From contig URRM01000018.1 in NCBI GenBank assembly GCA_900550295.1, positions 1 to 24,993 on the forward strand: a stretch of 24,993 bases of DNA, in the 5' to 3' direction. This document shows, one piece after another, positions 1 through 8,096 of this stretch (positions are counted from its first letter, which is position 1; every line of letters starts with the position of its first letter). The notes beneath the pieces were generated by a model that saw only the letters and a list, made by a program, of their open reading frames with translations, made no database searches and was not told the origin of the DNA. This DNA comes from an uncultured bacterium. GTDB lineage: Bacteria; Cyanobacteriota; Vampirovibrionia; Gastranaerophilales; Gastranaerophilaceae. The position numbers and the translations under genes are program-made.

Positions 1-30
1 GGTTCGAGTCGGCGCCTTATTTATATTGTT

Positions 31-1788
31 TTAATTTGTTTTTGGAAAGTTAAATGGAGGAATTTCCAATTTTGGGAGTTCTATTTTTGGAAACTTAATT
101 TCTGTTTTTACTCTTGGATTGTTTTGATACATTTCATTCAACTTAGCCATTGTTCTAGGGAAATATTGTTGCAAATATTGAGTTCTCATTGTCAACAATT
201 CGTGAGTTAACGGAGTTGTATGAATTGCGTTTGCTTCTGCAACGGTTTCTTTCATACCGCCTGTTTTTCCGCTGTAGTGAGTCAACGAGTTTATGAAATA
301 GTCAACATGTTCTCTTTGCGCATCCGGAAATTCCTTATTAAACGCATCTTTTTCTTTTTTGTATATTTCTTGGAATTCTTTGTTATTAGAAATCATTTTA
401 TCGAAAGATTGCATCATTATTAGAGGACTCGACATATCTGTATTTTTAAAATCTTTTGCGTGTCCTAATTCATGCAAAACTACAAACAAATTGTCACCTG
501 AGTGTAATGATCTGTCTTTTGGCATGTAGTAAGATTCAAGTTCATTTTCCATACCAACAATTGAATCAATTGTTTCACTCATTTCAATCAACTCATCGCC
601 TGATAATTTCTTAAGGCTTGCGACAATTTTATCTTTATTGCCCTTAATTCCGCCCAAGTCGAATGTTGCAGTTTTTGTTTCATCTTGATCACAAACTACA
701 GACAACTTGTCGTCTTGAATTTTCATTGTGTAACTTTTGTCATTAAAAGTTGATTTGAATTCGTTATCAGATACAACCTCGAAAGTTTTTTTGTTATCCA
801 TCAAAACTTCACCCTCTTTTGTTGTAATCTTATAATGCATATATCGATTACCCTTTGGATCATCTTTATATTTGTATTGAGTTCTTGTTCCGTCTAAAGA
901 TTCCATGTCTTTTTGAACAACAACCTTACCACTTTTCTTTTGTTTTGCATCACTTACTGTTTTTATACCGTTTTCGGTTAAAATATCTACAGTGTTTACA
1001 CCTTTTACCTTTGATGGACGTGAGTATTCTCTTGAAATCATAGTGCCATCTTCTTTTAATTTAGAACGCAACTCATATGTTGCTTGGAAGGTTTTTGCTT
1101 TATTACCTTCTTCGTCAGTTTGGTCTAGTTCAACCATATCATATCGAACCTTTGAAGCTGTATTACTCTTCAAATCATATGCATCTTGAATTCTATATTT
1201 ATCACCTTTTTCTGTTGTATATTCAGTTAAATTTTCAACAGAACGAACATTCAAATCTTTGTCCAAAATTTCTGAATTCATTTCAAATTTAAAGTTTAAT
1301 GCAGTCAATCTGAACGCATCTTCATCATATTTATCATTTGATAGCCCTAACATGAAAATATTATTCTTTCCGCCAGACATTTCTTGTAATTCTAAAGCAT
1401 GTTTATGAACTTTATCACATTGTTCGGGATTAAAGATTGTTACAATAGCCGCAATATTAGCCCCTGACAACTTTGTATCAGTAAACTTTTTAGCCTGTTC
1501 CAAACGTTCCGGAGTAAGTTTTTTCAGTGCATCCGCATCTTTACCTGTATAATCTTTAAACTCTTCAGGTAACACATCTATCTTTTGAGCACCCATATCA
1601 GGCTGATTTTCGAAAAACTTTGTTTTATTAAACAACGAATTAGTTTCGTCTGCCATCAAGCTAACTCTTGCACCAACCTCATTAGATGCAAAAACATCAA
1701 TGGTCGAATCCTGCTTTCTGACTGTATTTTGAGCCTCTTTTTGCTTTATTACTTGTTGTTGAATACTTTTAACTTCGTTTGTAGACAT
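31..1788 (-). CDS. Putative zinc metalloprotease, anthrax lethal factor-like C-terminal domain
   Basis: This 585-residue protein has no recognisable signal peptide or membrane segment. HELGH at residues 439-443 is a classical zincin motif (two zinc-binding His and the catalytic Glu). About 70 residues later, at 514-519, comes ETVAEA. This matches the EFFAEA segment that supplies the third zinc ligand in anthrax lethal factor (M34/ATLF fold), so E514 is the likely ligand. The tail YFPRTMAKLNEM (542-553) also recalls the lethal factor C-terminus. Residues 1-160 are polar and helix-prone. Residues about 185-380 look like repeated beta hairpins rich in charged residues and Thr. The last 25 residues repeat a Pro-Lys-Ile/Leu-Glu pattern. 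The start is backed by AAGGAAGG about six bases upstream. It lies downstream of a transporter on the same strand and nothing nearby indicates its substrate. The protease fold is well supported; function and secretion route are unknown. Confidence 0.75.
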   Translation of the reverse strand: MSTNEVKSIQQQVIKQKEAQNTVRKQDSTIDVFASNEVGARVSLMADETNSLFNKTKFFENQPDMGAQKIDVLPEEFKDYTGKDADALKKLTPERLEQAKKFTDTKLSGANIAAIVTIFNPEQCDKVHKHALELQEMSGGKNNIFMLGLSNDKYDEDAFRLTALNFKFEMNSEILDKDLNVRSVENLTEYTTEKGDKYRIQDAYDLKSNTASKVRYDMVELDQTDEEGNKAKTFQATYELRSKLKEDGTMISREYSRPSKVKGVNTVDILTENGIKTVSDAKQKKSGKVVVQKDMESLDGTRTQYKYKDDPKGNRYMHYKITTKEGEVLMDNKKTFEVVSDNEFKSTFNDKSYTMKIQDDKLSVVCDQDETKTATFDLGGIKGNKDKIVASLKKLSGDELIEMSETIDSIVGMENELESYYMPKDRSLHSGDNLFVVLHELGHAKDFKNTDMSSPLIMMQSFDKMISNNKEFQEIYKKEKDAFNKEFPDAQREHVDYFINSLTHYSGKTGGMKETVAEANAIHTTPLTHELLTMRTQYLQQYFPRTMAKLNEMYQNNPRVKTEIKFPKIELPKLEIPPFNFPKTN

Positions 1789-1864
1789 GCGTACCTTCCT
1801 TAAATTTCGATACTTATTAAAGCTTCCTAAAAATAAAAATTGCCTTTTTTGTTAATAAATGTAA

Positions 1865-2749
1865 CTATCTTTTAGTGTTTACAATTACGAACACACCACC
1901 GAAAACTAATAACATACCAATAAGTTTTGTTAGTGAAATAGATTCGTTAAATAGTAAAATGCCCAATATTGTTGCGGTTAAAGGTTCCAATGCTCCAATT
2001 ATAGCAGTCTTCGTAGAGCCAATAAATTTTATTGAAATATTTATTGTTTCCAGAGAAATTATTGTTGGAAAAACTGCCAAACCTAATGCTAAAAAAAACG
2101 CTTTTGGAGAGTTTAAAACTTGCAAATTTGTTAAAAATTTTGTGCTTAAGATGTAAACAGTTATTCCAAACAAGGTTACATAAAAAGTTTGTTTATCACC
2201 TCTTATGTGCTTTACGGAAGGTATTGTTTTTACACCAACCATATAAATTGCACACAACAAAGCAGAAAGTATTACCAAAACGGTACCAAAAAGATTTATG
2301 CTTGCGCCTGTTCCACCACCGCTATACAAAAATAAAATTCCGGAAGAAGTTAACGCAATTGCACCTACTATCGGCAAAGTTATTTTTTCTTTGAAAAATA
2401 CCGCCATAATGACTGCAACCATTACCGGATACACAAACAGAATTGTACAAGCAATCCCTGATTCAATATAGTTGAATGCGTAAAATAATGTTATTGAAGA
2501 CATTGAAAACATAAAGCCTAAAATAAACAGTGGAATCGCTTCTTTTAAGGTTATTTTCAAAGATATTTTCTTTACGAATTTTAGCCACAAAAAATAAATT
2601 AACGATGCAAACAAGTATCTAAAAAATAAAACCGAACTTGCACCATAACCCATTGCATACATAGGCAACGCAAACAACGGATTTGTACCGTAACTTGTTG
2701 AACCGATAATACTATTTATATACCCTTTAGTCTGTCTGCTTGTAGTCAT
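1865..2749 (-). CDS. EamA-type DMT-superfamily membrane transporter
   Basis: This integral membrane protein of about 294 residues has ten predicted hydrophobic segments arranged as two EamA repeats. The hallmark YGTNPLFALPMY stretch in the first segment and FFRYL at the start of the second repeat the usual pattern of drug/metabolite transporters. The second half carries GALEPLTATILGILLFNES, a typical EamA end segment. Substrates in this family range from amino acids to nucleotide-linked metabolites and cannot be told from sequence. A GTG at 2770 would add seven residues, but a promoter-like sequence ends just before it and there is no ribosome binding site. The ATG at 2749 has AGG five bases upstream and matches the usual short N-terminus, so I prefer it. 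It follows the O-antigen-ligase-like gene by about 70 bases. Confidence 0.88.
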   Translation of the reverse strand: MTTSRQTKGYINSIIGSTSYGTNPLFALPMYAMGYGASSVLFFRYLFASLIYFLWLKFVKKISLKITLKEAIPLFILGFMFSMSSITLFYAFNYIESGIACTILFVYPVMVAVIMAVFFKEKITLPIVGAIALTSSGILFLYSGGGTGASINLFGTVLVILSALLCAIYMVGVKTIPSVKHIRGDKQTFYVTLFGITVYILSTKFLTNLQVLNSPKAFFLALGLAVFPTIISLETINISIKFIGSTKTAIIGALEPLTATILGILLFNESISLTKLIGMLLVFGGVFVIVNTKR

Positions 2750-2775
2750 TCCAACCTGCGCTTTTTTCACCCGAA

Positions 2776-2804
2776 AATATATATCAAAATTTATATTAAA
2801 TCAA
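2776..2804 (-). promoter_or_regulatory. Candidate sigma-70 promoter for the EamA transporter
   Basis: Read on the minus strand, TTGATT (2799-2804) and TATATT (2776-2781) are separated by exactly 17 bases. Transcription would begin near 2769. This leaves a leader of about 20 bases before the ATG at 2749 and disfavours the GTG at 2770. The call is based on motif match alone in an AT-rich background. Confidence 0.4.
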
Positions 2805-2823
2805 TATATAAAAGAGTTTTAAG

Positions 2824-4152
2824 TTATTTTTCAATACTAAAGTTTGATTTCTTTGTTTCGACACTTATAATTGCAACCATTGTCCAGAAAATGAAATGGA
2901 TTTGTGGTCTGAAAAATACCGTATCAACAAAACCGTGAACCATCAAGCCTATAATAGAAGCAACCGCTGTTATAGTAAAAATTACAGACTTTGTATCGTT
3001 TGAGTATTTTATGTGTTCAAATGCGGTGTATAAAGCTAATCCTAAGAATGCTAAGAAGGCTAAGAGTGCAAAAATTCCGCTTTCAACAGCTGTTTCAAGG
3101 TAAATATTGTACGCACTTAATGCATCAAAGCCGGTTTTCATATATAATCCGTAGATTTCACGGAAATTTTGGTTTCCTAAACCGATTCCTAACAACCAGT
3201 TATCTTTAAACATATCAATACAAGAATGATAAACATTGAATCTGAAAGAATTTGAGCTGTCTGTTCTCATAGCAAAAATAGAAAATATCCTTGCTCTTAA
3301 TGAATCTTTTGCCAAAACTAAAATAGTTCCTAATGCAACAGCACCACCAACTACAGACATATATAATTTTTTGTAATCGTTCCAGAAAAATTTAGCAGAA
3401 ACGCCTACTAAAGTTAAGATTATAGCAAATAATCCTAAATAAGAACCTCTACAACCGGTTGCAAATAACACATACATTGAAAGAAGTGTTAAAACTAGCA
3501 ACACGACTGAGTTTTCATAACGTTTATTATAAACTTCGTGAGCCAAAATACCAAACAATACAGGAATTGTCGCAACCATATATCCACCCATAAGGTTTGG
3601 ATTTAGAGGTTTTAAGGTTCCGTAAACCCTTGACATAACTTGTTCCGGATTTAAGTATGAAGTGTCTTGCCAAGTTGAAATTTCATCAGGGCGAATTACC
3701 GATTGCAACAGTCCTTGAATTGTTTCATAAGAAACGCAAGCCCCAATTGTAAGTAGTATCCACCAAACTTTATCTTGGTTATTTTTTAAATATTGGACAA
3801 GTGATAGGTAGAAACCAAAGTATACAACTAATTTTAAAAATCCGTGCAAGCTTAGGCCAAACATTGTTGAACCAAACAAGCTTACAATTACAAGCATAAA
3901 ATAAGCCAACAAAAATATTTCAAACTTATTACATTCTAACTTTTCACCCTTCTTAACCAATAATTTAATAAAGGTTAAAACAATCGCAATCATAGCAAAA
4001 ATAGCGATTTTTTCAGACTGAGCAAAGGTCGAAACAAGAAAGACCGCTAATATTGAGTACAATATTAGCGTATCTAACTGTTTAAAAATAAAACTGCTAT
4101 TATACAAACCTTCTGTTTTAGATTGAATGAATGTAAAAAGTTTATTAAACAT
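2824..4152 (-). CDS. O-antigen ligase-like (Wzy_C/WaaL family) membrane protein
   Basis: This polytopic protein of 442 residues has about eleven hydrophobic helices. Family members either ligate O-antigen or another polymer to lipid A-core at the periplasmic face, or polymerise it. Support comes from the ATGCRGSYLGL segment in the middle (an Arg-Gly-Ser motif common in Wzy_C proteins). After a long periplasmic loop comes GIGLGNQNF, followed by AYNIYLETAVESG, which matches the conserved motif usually written His-Asn-x-x-Leu with a later Glu-Ser/Arg-Gly. Here Tyr stands where His is common. The gene starts six bases after the stop of the DUF4330 gene and sits in an operon with a heptokinase-like gene, which supports a role in LPS or another surface glycan. 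Ligase versus polymerase cannot be settled. Confidence 0.85.
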   Translation of the reverse strand: MFNKLFTFIQSKTEGLYNSSFIFKQLDTLILYSILAVFLVSTFAQSEKIAIFAMIAIVLTFIKLLVKKGEKLECNKFEIFLLAYFMLVIVSLFGSTMFGLSLHGFLKLVVYFGFYLSLVQYLKNNQDKVWWILLTIGACVSYETIQGLLQSVIRPDEISTWQDTSYLNPEQVMSRVYGTLKPLNPNLMGGYMVATIPVLFGILAHEVYNKRYENSVVLLVLTLLSMYVLFATGCRGSYLGLFAIILTLVGVSAKFFWNDYKKLYMSVVGGAVALGTILVLAKDSLRARIFSIFAMRTDSSNSFRFNVYHSCIDMFKDNWLLGIGLGNQNFREIYGLYMKTGFDALSAYNIYLETAVESGIFALLAFLAFLGLALYTAFEHIKYSNDTKSVIFTITAVASIIGLMVHGFVDTVFFRPQIHFIFWTMVAIISVETKKSNFSIEK

Positions 4153-4158
4153 TTTTTA

Positions 4159-4782
4159 TTAACCTATATTTTCTTCTTGTTTGTTAACATTAGGTTGAGC
4201 TTGACCACCTTGTTGCGGAGCTTGTTGACCGTAAGCGGGTTGTTGACCTTGTTGTGATGCAGGTTGCAAAATTCTAACGTCTGAAACTGTACCGTTCAAT
4301 TTGTAACTTGGACCTTCTAATGTTACAGGCAAGCCGATTTTAATTTTGTTACCGCCAATTACAGCGCCGTCTTTTGTAATTTTTGCTTTGTCTACAATAA
4401 TTGTTACAACCATATCATATAAGAATGCTTGAGAAAAATCATCTACTATTATGAATGGATCTTTACCACCTCTAGGATTTGGCATTACAGTTTTTTTCGA
4501 ATCAATTCTTACATCAGCTACTTTCAAGTTTGTATATGGAACATTTCTAATGGTAATAAATGTTTCTGTATTTGGAAGAATTGGAGATTCGTTTGTAGTA
4601 AGAGTTACACCTCTTAAGAATACTTGAAATCCAATTGTTGCAGTAGCTTCAATTTGTTTATCTGCTGTTTGACGGAAGTGAGCAAAAGTTAAACCGCCAA
4701 CAATTAAAGCCAGTAAGATACCGCCGACAATAATCCAATCAGTTGTATTTACTTCTTTTAAAAGTTCTTTTAATTTTTCCAT
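4159..4782 (-). CDS. DUF4330 family single-pass membrane protein
   Basis: This 207-residue protein has a short charged N-terminus, one transmembrane helix at about residues 16-36, and a beta-rich extracytoplasmic domain. The end of that domain (KIKIGLPVTLEGPSYKLNGTVSDV, 147-170) resembles DUF4330, a family I recall mainly from Cyanobacteria and some Firmicutes. From about residue 172 the tail is a low-complexity run rich in Gln, Pro, Gly and Ala. The start is firm: AAAAGGAG lies about nine bases upstream, inside the end of the heptokinase-like gene. Four bases separate it from that gene and six from the O-antigen-ligase-like gene, so the three are almost certainly cotranscribed. A role in surface-glycan export or assembly is inferred only from this context. 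Confidence 0.75.
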   Translation of the reverse strand: MEKLKELLKEVNTTDWIIVGGILLALIVGGLTFAHFRQTADKQIEATATIGFQVFLRGVTLTTNESPILPNTETFITIRNVPYTNLKVADVRIDSKKTVMPNPRGGKDPFIIVDDFSQAFLYDMVVTIIVDKAKITKDGAVIGGNKIKIGLPVTLEGPSYKLNGTVSDVRILQPASQQGQQPAYGQQAPQQGGQAQPNVNKQEENIG

Positions 4783-4786
4783 TTTA

Positions 4787-5815
4787 TTATTCTCCTTTTA
4801 AATTGATATTTTCTAAAGTTTCAAGAATTTCTTCAATTGTAGTTGTTGCACAACCGAATTGTTTAATTACAATACTTGCTGCAATATTACCGATTACAGC
4901 TGCATAAACAGGTTCTGCACCAATTGCAAGTCCTAATGTATACAATGCAGTGACAGTATCACCGGCACCGGTAACATCAAATACTTTAGAGCGGTTGAAT
5001 ACAGGTATTTTTTCTGATGTACCGTCAGAGTTTACAACAACCATACCGTCTGAACCGCAAGTTATTAAGATTGCTTTTGCGTTTGTTTTTGAAATTATTT
5101 CATTTCCTGCATTTGTAATTTTTTCAAATGAATCCAATTCATAACCAATAAATTTTTGAGTATCCGGTAAGTTTGGAGTCATTGAAGTTACATTTTTATA
5201 ATTAGATAAATCTTTTTGAGCATCTACAACAATAACTTTGTTGTATTTTTTAGACAACTCTACAGCTCTATCAATAACCTTTTGAGTTAAAATCCCGATA
5301 TGATAATCTGATAAAATTACAGCATCGTGTTCGGGAATTGCCTTTTCTAATTCTGCCAAAATCTTATCTTCAGTTTCTTTTTTAATAGGTGCTTTTGTTT
5401 GTCTGTCAATTCTAACAATTTGTTGTGTTACTGATTGAGAACAAGAACCTGAGATTCTGGTTTTTGTAACGGTTTTTCTTCCTGCTTCTTCAACCAAGTA
5501 TTCACAGTTGACATTGGCATCTTCAAAAGCTGTTCTAAGTTGAGTTGCTTGATAATCGTCACCAACAACACCGATTACGCTAACTTTTCCGCCATTAATC
5601 ATTGATGCGTTGTGAGCAGCATTTGATGCTGCACCTAAGATAATGTTTGTGTGAGTGTGTTGCAAAATTAAAACAGGAGCTTCTCTTGAAATTCTTTCTG
5701 TATCTCCGTAAACCATTTCATCAATTGCAATATCACCTACAACAAGTATTTTTGCATCTTTTAGTCTTTTTATGTAATCTATTAATTTTTGTTTTTCGAT
5801 ATTCATAACTTTCAT
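4787..5815 (-). CDS. rfaE1: PfkB-family heptose 7-phosphate kinase-like (HldE/RfaE kinase domain only)
   Basis: This is a cytoplasmic sugar kinase of 342 residues. RfaE1/HldE kinases phosphorylate D-glycero-D-manno-heptose 7-phosphate at C1 in the ADP- or GDP-heptose route to the LPS inner core. The N-terminal VVGDIAIDEMVYGDTERIS (25-43), immediately followed by REAPV, is close to the RfaE1 signature (GD-x-x-x-D-x-x-x-x-GD-x-x-RISPEAPV). GAASNAAHN (61-69) is the substrate loop, and DVTGAGDT (280-287) is the PfkB signature with D286 as likely catalytic base. The separate nucleotidyltransferase domain of E. coli HldE is absent, so the next step must be encoded elsewhere. The start could also be the Met at residue 4; neither has a clear ribosome binding site. 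It is the first gene of the envelope operon. Another sugar 7-phosphate substrate is possible. Confidence 0.82.
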   Translation of the reverse strand: MKVMNIEKQKLIDYIKRLKDAKILVVGDIAIDEMVYGDTERISREAPVLILQHTHTNIILGAASNAAHNASMINGGKVSVIGVVGDDYQATQLRTAFEDANVNCEYLVEEAGRKTVTKTRISGSCSQSVTQQIVRIDRQTKAPIKKETEDKILAELEKAIPEHDAVILSDYHIGILTQKVIDRAVELSKKYNKVIVVDAQKDLSNYKNVTSMTPNLPDTQKFIGYELDSFEKITNAGNEIISKTNAKAILITCGSDGMVVVNSDGTSEKIPVFNRSKVFDVTGAGDTVTALYTLGLAIGAEPVYAAVIGNIAASIVIKQFGCATTTIEEILETLENINLKGE

Positions 5816-5827
5816 CTATTTCGCTTA

Positions 5828-5856
5828 TTGATAATTGGAATAATATAATTTATAAT
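5828..5856 (+). promoter_or_regulatory. Strong sigma-70 promoter
   Basis: TTGATA (5828-5833) and a perfect TATAAT (5851-5856) are separated by 17 bases on the plus strand, a near-consensus housekeeping promoter. Transcription should start near 5863 and give a leader of about 42 bases for the gene at 5905. It lies in the 89-base divergent region shared with the heptokinase-like operon, whose own promoter must overlap this AT-rich stretch. Confidence 0.65.
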
Positions 5857-5904
5857 GAATTAATAATAAAAGTTTATCATGAACATAAAAAATGAGGTAA
5901 CATT

Positions 5905-6561
5905 TTGGAACAAGATAATAAAAATATCAACCAAAATCAAGAAAACACTGAATTTGAAGTGGATAAAGAAGAAATTGAATTTGATGACAACATAGACATT
6001 GGTGCGTTACAAGCTCAACTTCAAGAACACATGCAAGGAGAAGATATTGACTATACTCCTGAACAAGTGAATATGACTGTTCAAAAGTCAGAAGAAGTGC
6101 CTGTTTTAGACAATACAACACCAACAACCGATGCTACACCTCAATTACCGGAAGTAGCACAACCTACTACACCTTTAGCTAAGCAAAAAGCACCTGAAGA
6201 AAAATTAAAACTAAAAGAAGGTGAAAAAAAATACGTAATTTATATTGAACCTGACAATATTGATTTTATAAACAGTTTATCAATAAAAGAACGAAAAAAA
6301 TTAATAAACAAAATTTTACACGAGCAAGATGAATACTCTCAAAAAAGACGAGAAATGAGAGAACGCTCAAAATTCACAAAACAAATTATCATAATGGTTT
6401 TGACCGTAACTCTTTCTCTGCCGATTTTCTTTGTATTATTGAACAAATCTATAGAAATAACCATTCTAAATTATCAACAAGCTCAACAAAATTTCGTAAA
6501 ATTATATAAGGAACAAGGTAAAATTAAATCCTACAAAACTTTCCAAAATCACTTTAGATAA
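5905..6561 (+). CDS. Acidic single-pass membrane protein of unknown function
   Basis: I do not recognise this 218-residue protein. Residues 1-65 are strongly acidic, and 66-98 are rich in Pro, Thr and Gln and probably disordered. About 100-157 are basic and probably helical, with KKLINKILHEQDEYSQKRRE suggesting a coiled coil. Residues 158-180 form a single transmembrane helix, followed by about 38 polar residues with a basic end. This topology suggests a cytoplasmic N-terminal body anchored at its C-terminal end. The start is TTG; GAGGT lies about six bases upstream and no better ATG fits the frame. It has its own strong promoter and is followed by an intrinsic terminator, so it is probably monocistronic. 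Confidence 0.8.
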   Translation: MEQDNKNINQNQENTEFEVDKEEIEFDDNIDIGALQAQLQEHMQGEDIDYTPEQVNMTVQKSEEVPVLDNTTPTTDATPQLPEVAQPTTPLAKQKAPEEKLKLKEGEKKYVIYIEPDNIDFINSLSIKERKKLINKILHEQDEYSQKRREMRERSKFTKQIIIMVLTVTLSLPIFFVLLNKSIEITILNYQQAQQNFVKLYKEQGKIKSYKTFQNHFR

Positions 6562-6621
6562 ACTAAGTTTTGTTACATTTTGCATTAAAATGTTTAAATT
6601 AAATATTTTCGATAGTACAAT

Positions 6622-6649
6622 AAAAATGCACTCAATAAGTGCATTTTTT
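6622..6649 (+). terminator. Intrinsic terminator downstream of the acidic membrane protein
   Basis: An 11-base stem (6622-6632 pairs with 6638-6648, core ATGCACT/AGTGCAT) has a five-base loop and runs directly into T residues on the plus strand. The lower stem is A/T pairs, so the structure could also act weakly on the opposite strand. It separates the gene at 5905 from pgi. Confidence 0.8.
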
Positions 6650-6678
6650 GCTGTAATTAAATAAACACGAAGTACAAT
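6648..6678 (+). promoter_or_regulatory. Possible promoter for pgi
   Basis: TTGCTG (6648-6653) and TACAAT (6673-6678) are 19 bases apart, slightly long. Transcription from here would leave a leader of about 12 bases before the ATG at 6698. The preceding terminator implies that a promoter must lie in this gap, but the exact elements are uncertain. Confidence 0.3.
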
Positions 6679-6697
6679 ATAAATAATGGAGAAAGAA

Positions 6698-8089
6698 ATG
6701 ATTACACTTAACTACAACAACGTTGATGCCAGTGTTATCGGCAAAGACCACGGTTTGAATCTAGAAAAAGAATTTTCTAATTACAAAAATGACATCGAAA
6801 AAATTATCAAAGACTTAAACCAAAGAAAAGACAAACAAGGTCAATGGTTACAATGGATGAACCTTGGTTACAACGAAGAAACAGTTTGGTATGTAAAAGA
6901 ATATGCAGCAATGGTAAAAGGCAGATTCGATAACGTATTAGTTTTAGGTATCGGTGGTTCAGCTCTAGGCGGTATCGCTGTGACAGAAGCTTTATTAAAA
7001 CCATACTGGAACTTACTTACTCCGGAACAACGTGGCGGTATGCCAAGAATCTTCTTCTTGGACAACATCGATCCTGACCAAATTACAGGATTATTACAAG
7101 TTTTAGACTTAAAGAGAACTTTAGTTAACGTAATCACTAAATCAGGCTCAACTGCTGAAACAATGTCACAATATATGATTGTTAAAAACTTATTAGAACA
7201 ACAATTAGGTGACAATTACAGAAAAAATATTGTTGCTACAACTGACCAAAAAACAGGCATTTTAAGACAATTAGCAGATCAAGAAGGCTACAAAACATTC
7301 GTAGTTCCGGATGATGTTGGTGGTCGTTTCTCTGTATTCTCAGCCGTAGGCTTATTACCATTCGCTTTAGTTGGTATTGATATCGATGAAATGATGAACG
7401 GTATTAAAGATATGGATTTAGCTCTTAAAAATACTGATATCCACAACAACATCGCTGCTCAAAATGCATTGATTCACTACTTAATGGATACTAAAAAAGG
7501 TAAAAACTTATCAGTTATGATGCCATACTCAAGCAGATTGAAATATATTTCAGACTGGTATGTTCAATTATGGGCTGAATCGTTAGGTAAAGAAGAAAAC
7601 AACAAGGGTAAAAAAGTTAACTGCGGACCTACTCCAATCAAGGCTTTAGGTGCTACTGACCAACACTCTCAAATTCAACTTTACAACGAAGGTCCTAACG
7701 ACAAAGTTATCAACTTTATCAGAGTTGAAGAATTCGACAACACATTAGAAATTCCTCACATCTTTGATTACACAGGAATTGGCTATCTTGGCGGTAAAAC
7801 AATTAACCAATTAATTAACGCTGAAGCTGATTCAACTAGAGTTGCTTTATCAGACTACAAACGTCCAACAGTAACTATCAGCTTACCAAAAGTTAATGCT
7901 TACAACGTAGCTCAATTACTTTATATGCTTGAAGTTCAAACAGCTATCGCCGGTGAATTATACAACATCAACACATTCAACCAACCTGGTGTTGAACAAG
8001 CTAAAAACTATACATACGCTTTAATGGGCAGAGCCGGTTACGAAGAATCTGCTAAAGCTCTTAAAGAAAAAATGGAAAAACAAAAATAA
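6698..8089 (+). CDS. pgi: Glucose-6-phosphate isomerase
   Basis: This cytoplasmic enzyme of about 463 residues interconverts glucose 6-phosphate and fructose 6-phosphate, linking glycolysis with sugar-nucleotide and pentose supply. Conserved pieces are VLGIGGSALGG (82-92), the phosphate-binding ITKSGSTAET (146-155), the family signature DVGGRFSVFS (206-215), WAESLGK with probable catalytic E294, TDQHSQ with H323, and GVEQAK with probable K436. The length and motifs match the bacterial short PGI type. An ATG at 6686 is in frame, but the sequence between the two ATGs contains GGAG, six bases before the ATG at 6698. I therefore take 6698 as the start. The secreted-protein gene follows by seven bases and trxB soon after, so the three are probably cotranscribed. 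Confidence 0.96.
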   Translation: MITLNYNNVDASVIGKDHGLNLEKEFSNYKNDIEKIIKDLNQRKDKQGQWLQWMNLGYNEETVWYVKEYAAMVKGRFDNVLVLGIGGSALGGIAVTEALLKPYWNLLTPEQRGGMPRIFFLDNIDPDQITGLLQVLDLKRTLVNVITKSGSTAETMSQYMIVKNLLEQQLGDNYRKNIVATTDQKTGILRQLADQEGYKTFVVPDDVGGRFSVFSAVGLLPFALVGIDIDEMMNGIKDMDLALKNTDIHNNIAAQNALIHYLMDTKKGKNLSVMMPYSSRLKYISDWYVQLWAESLGKEENNKGKKVNCGPTPIKALGATDQHSQIQLYNEGPNDKVINFIRVEEFDNTLEIPHIFDYTGIGYLGGKTINQLINAEADSTRVALSDYKRPTVTISLPKVNAYNVAQLLYMLEVQTAIAGELYNINTFNQPGVEQAKNYTYALMGRAGYEESAKALKEKMEKQK

Positions 8090-8096
8090 TAAATAA

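Noticed and set aside
1..17. GGTTCGAGTC followed by GGCGCC looks like a tRNA T-loop and 3' end
   Set aside because: With the T-loop aligned, the second T-stem pair would be G-G and the acceptor 3' strand would read into TTATT. No 5' half is visible, so a truncated tRNA cannot be supported.
2032..2394. A 120-codon open frame on the plus strand opposite the EamA transporter
   Set aside because: It is antisense to a clearly recognised membrane protein and shows composition expected of the complement of hydrophobic codons. There is no ribosome binding site or family resemblance.
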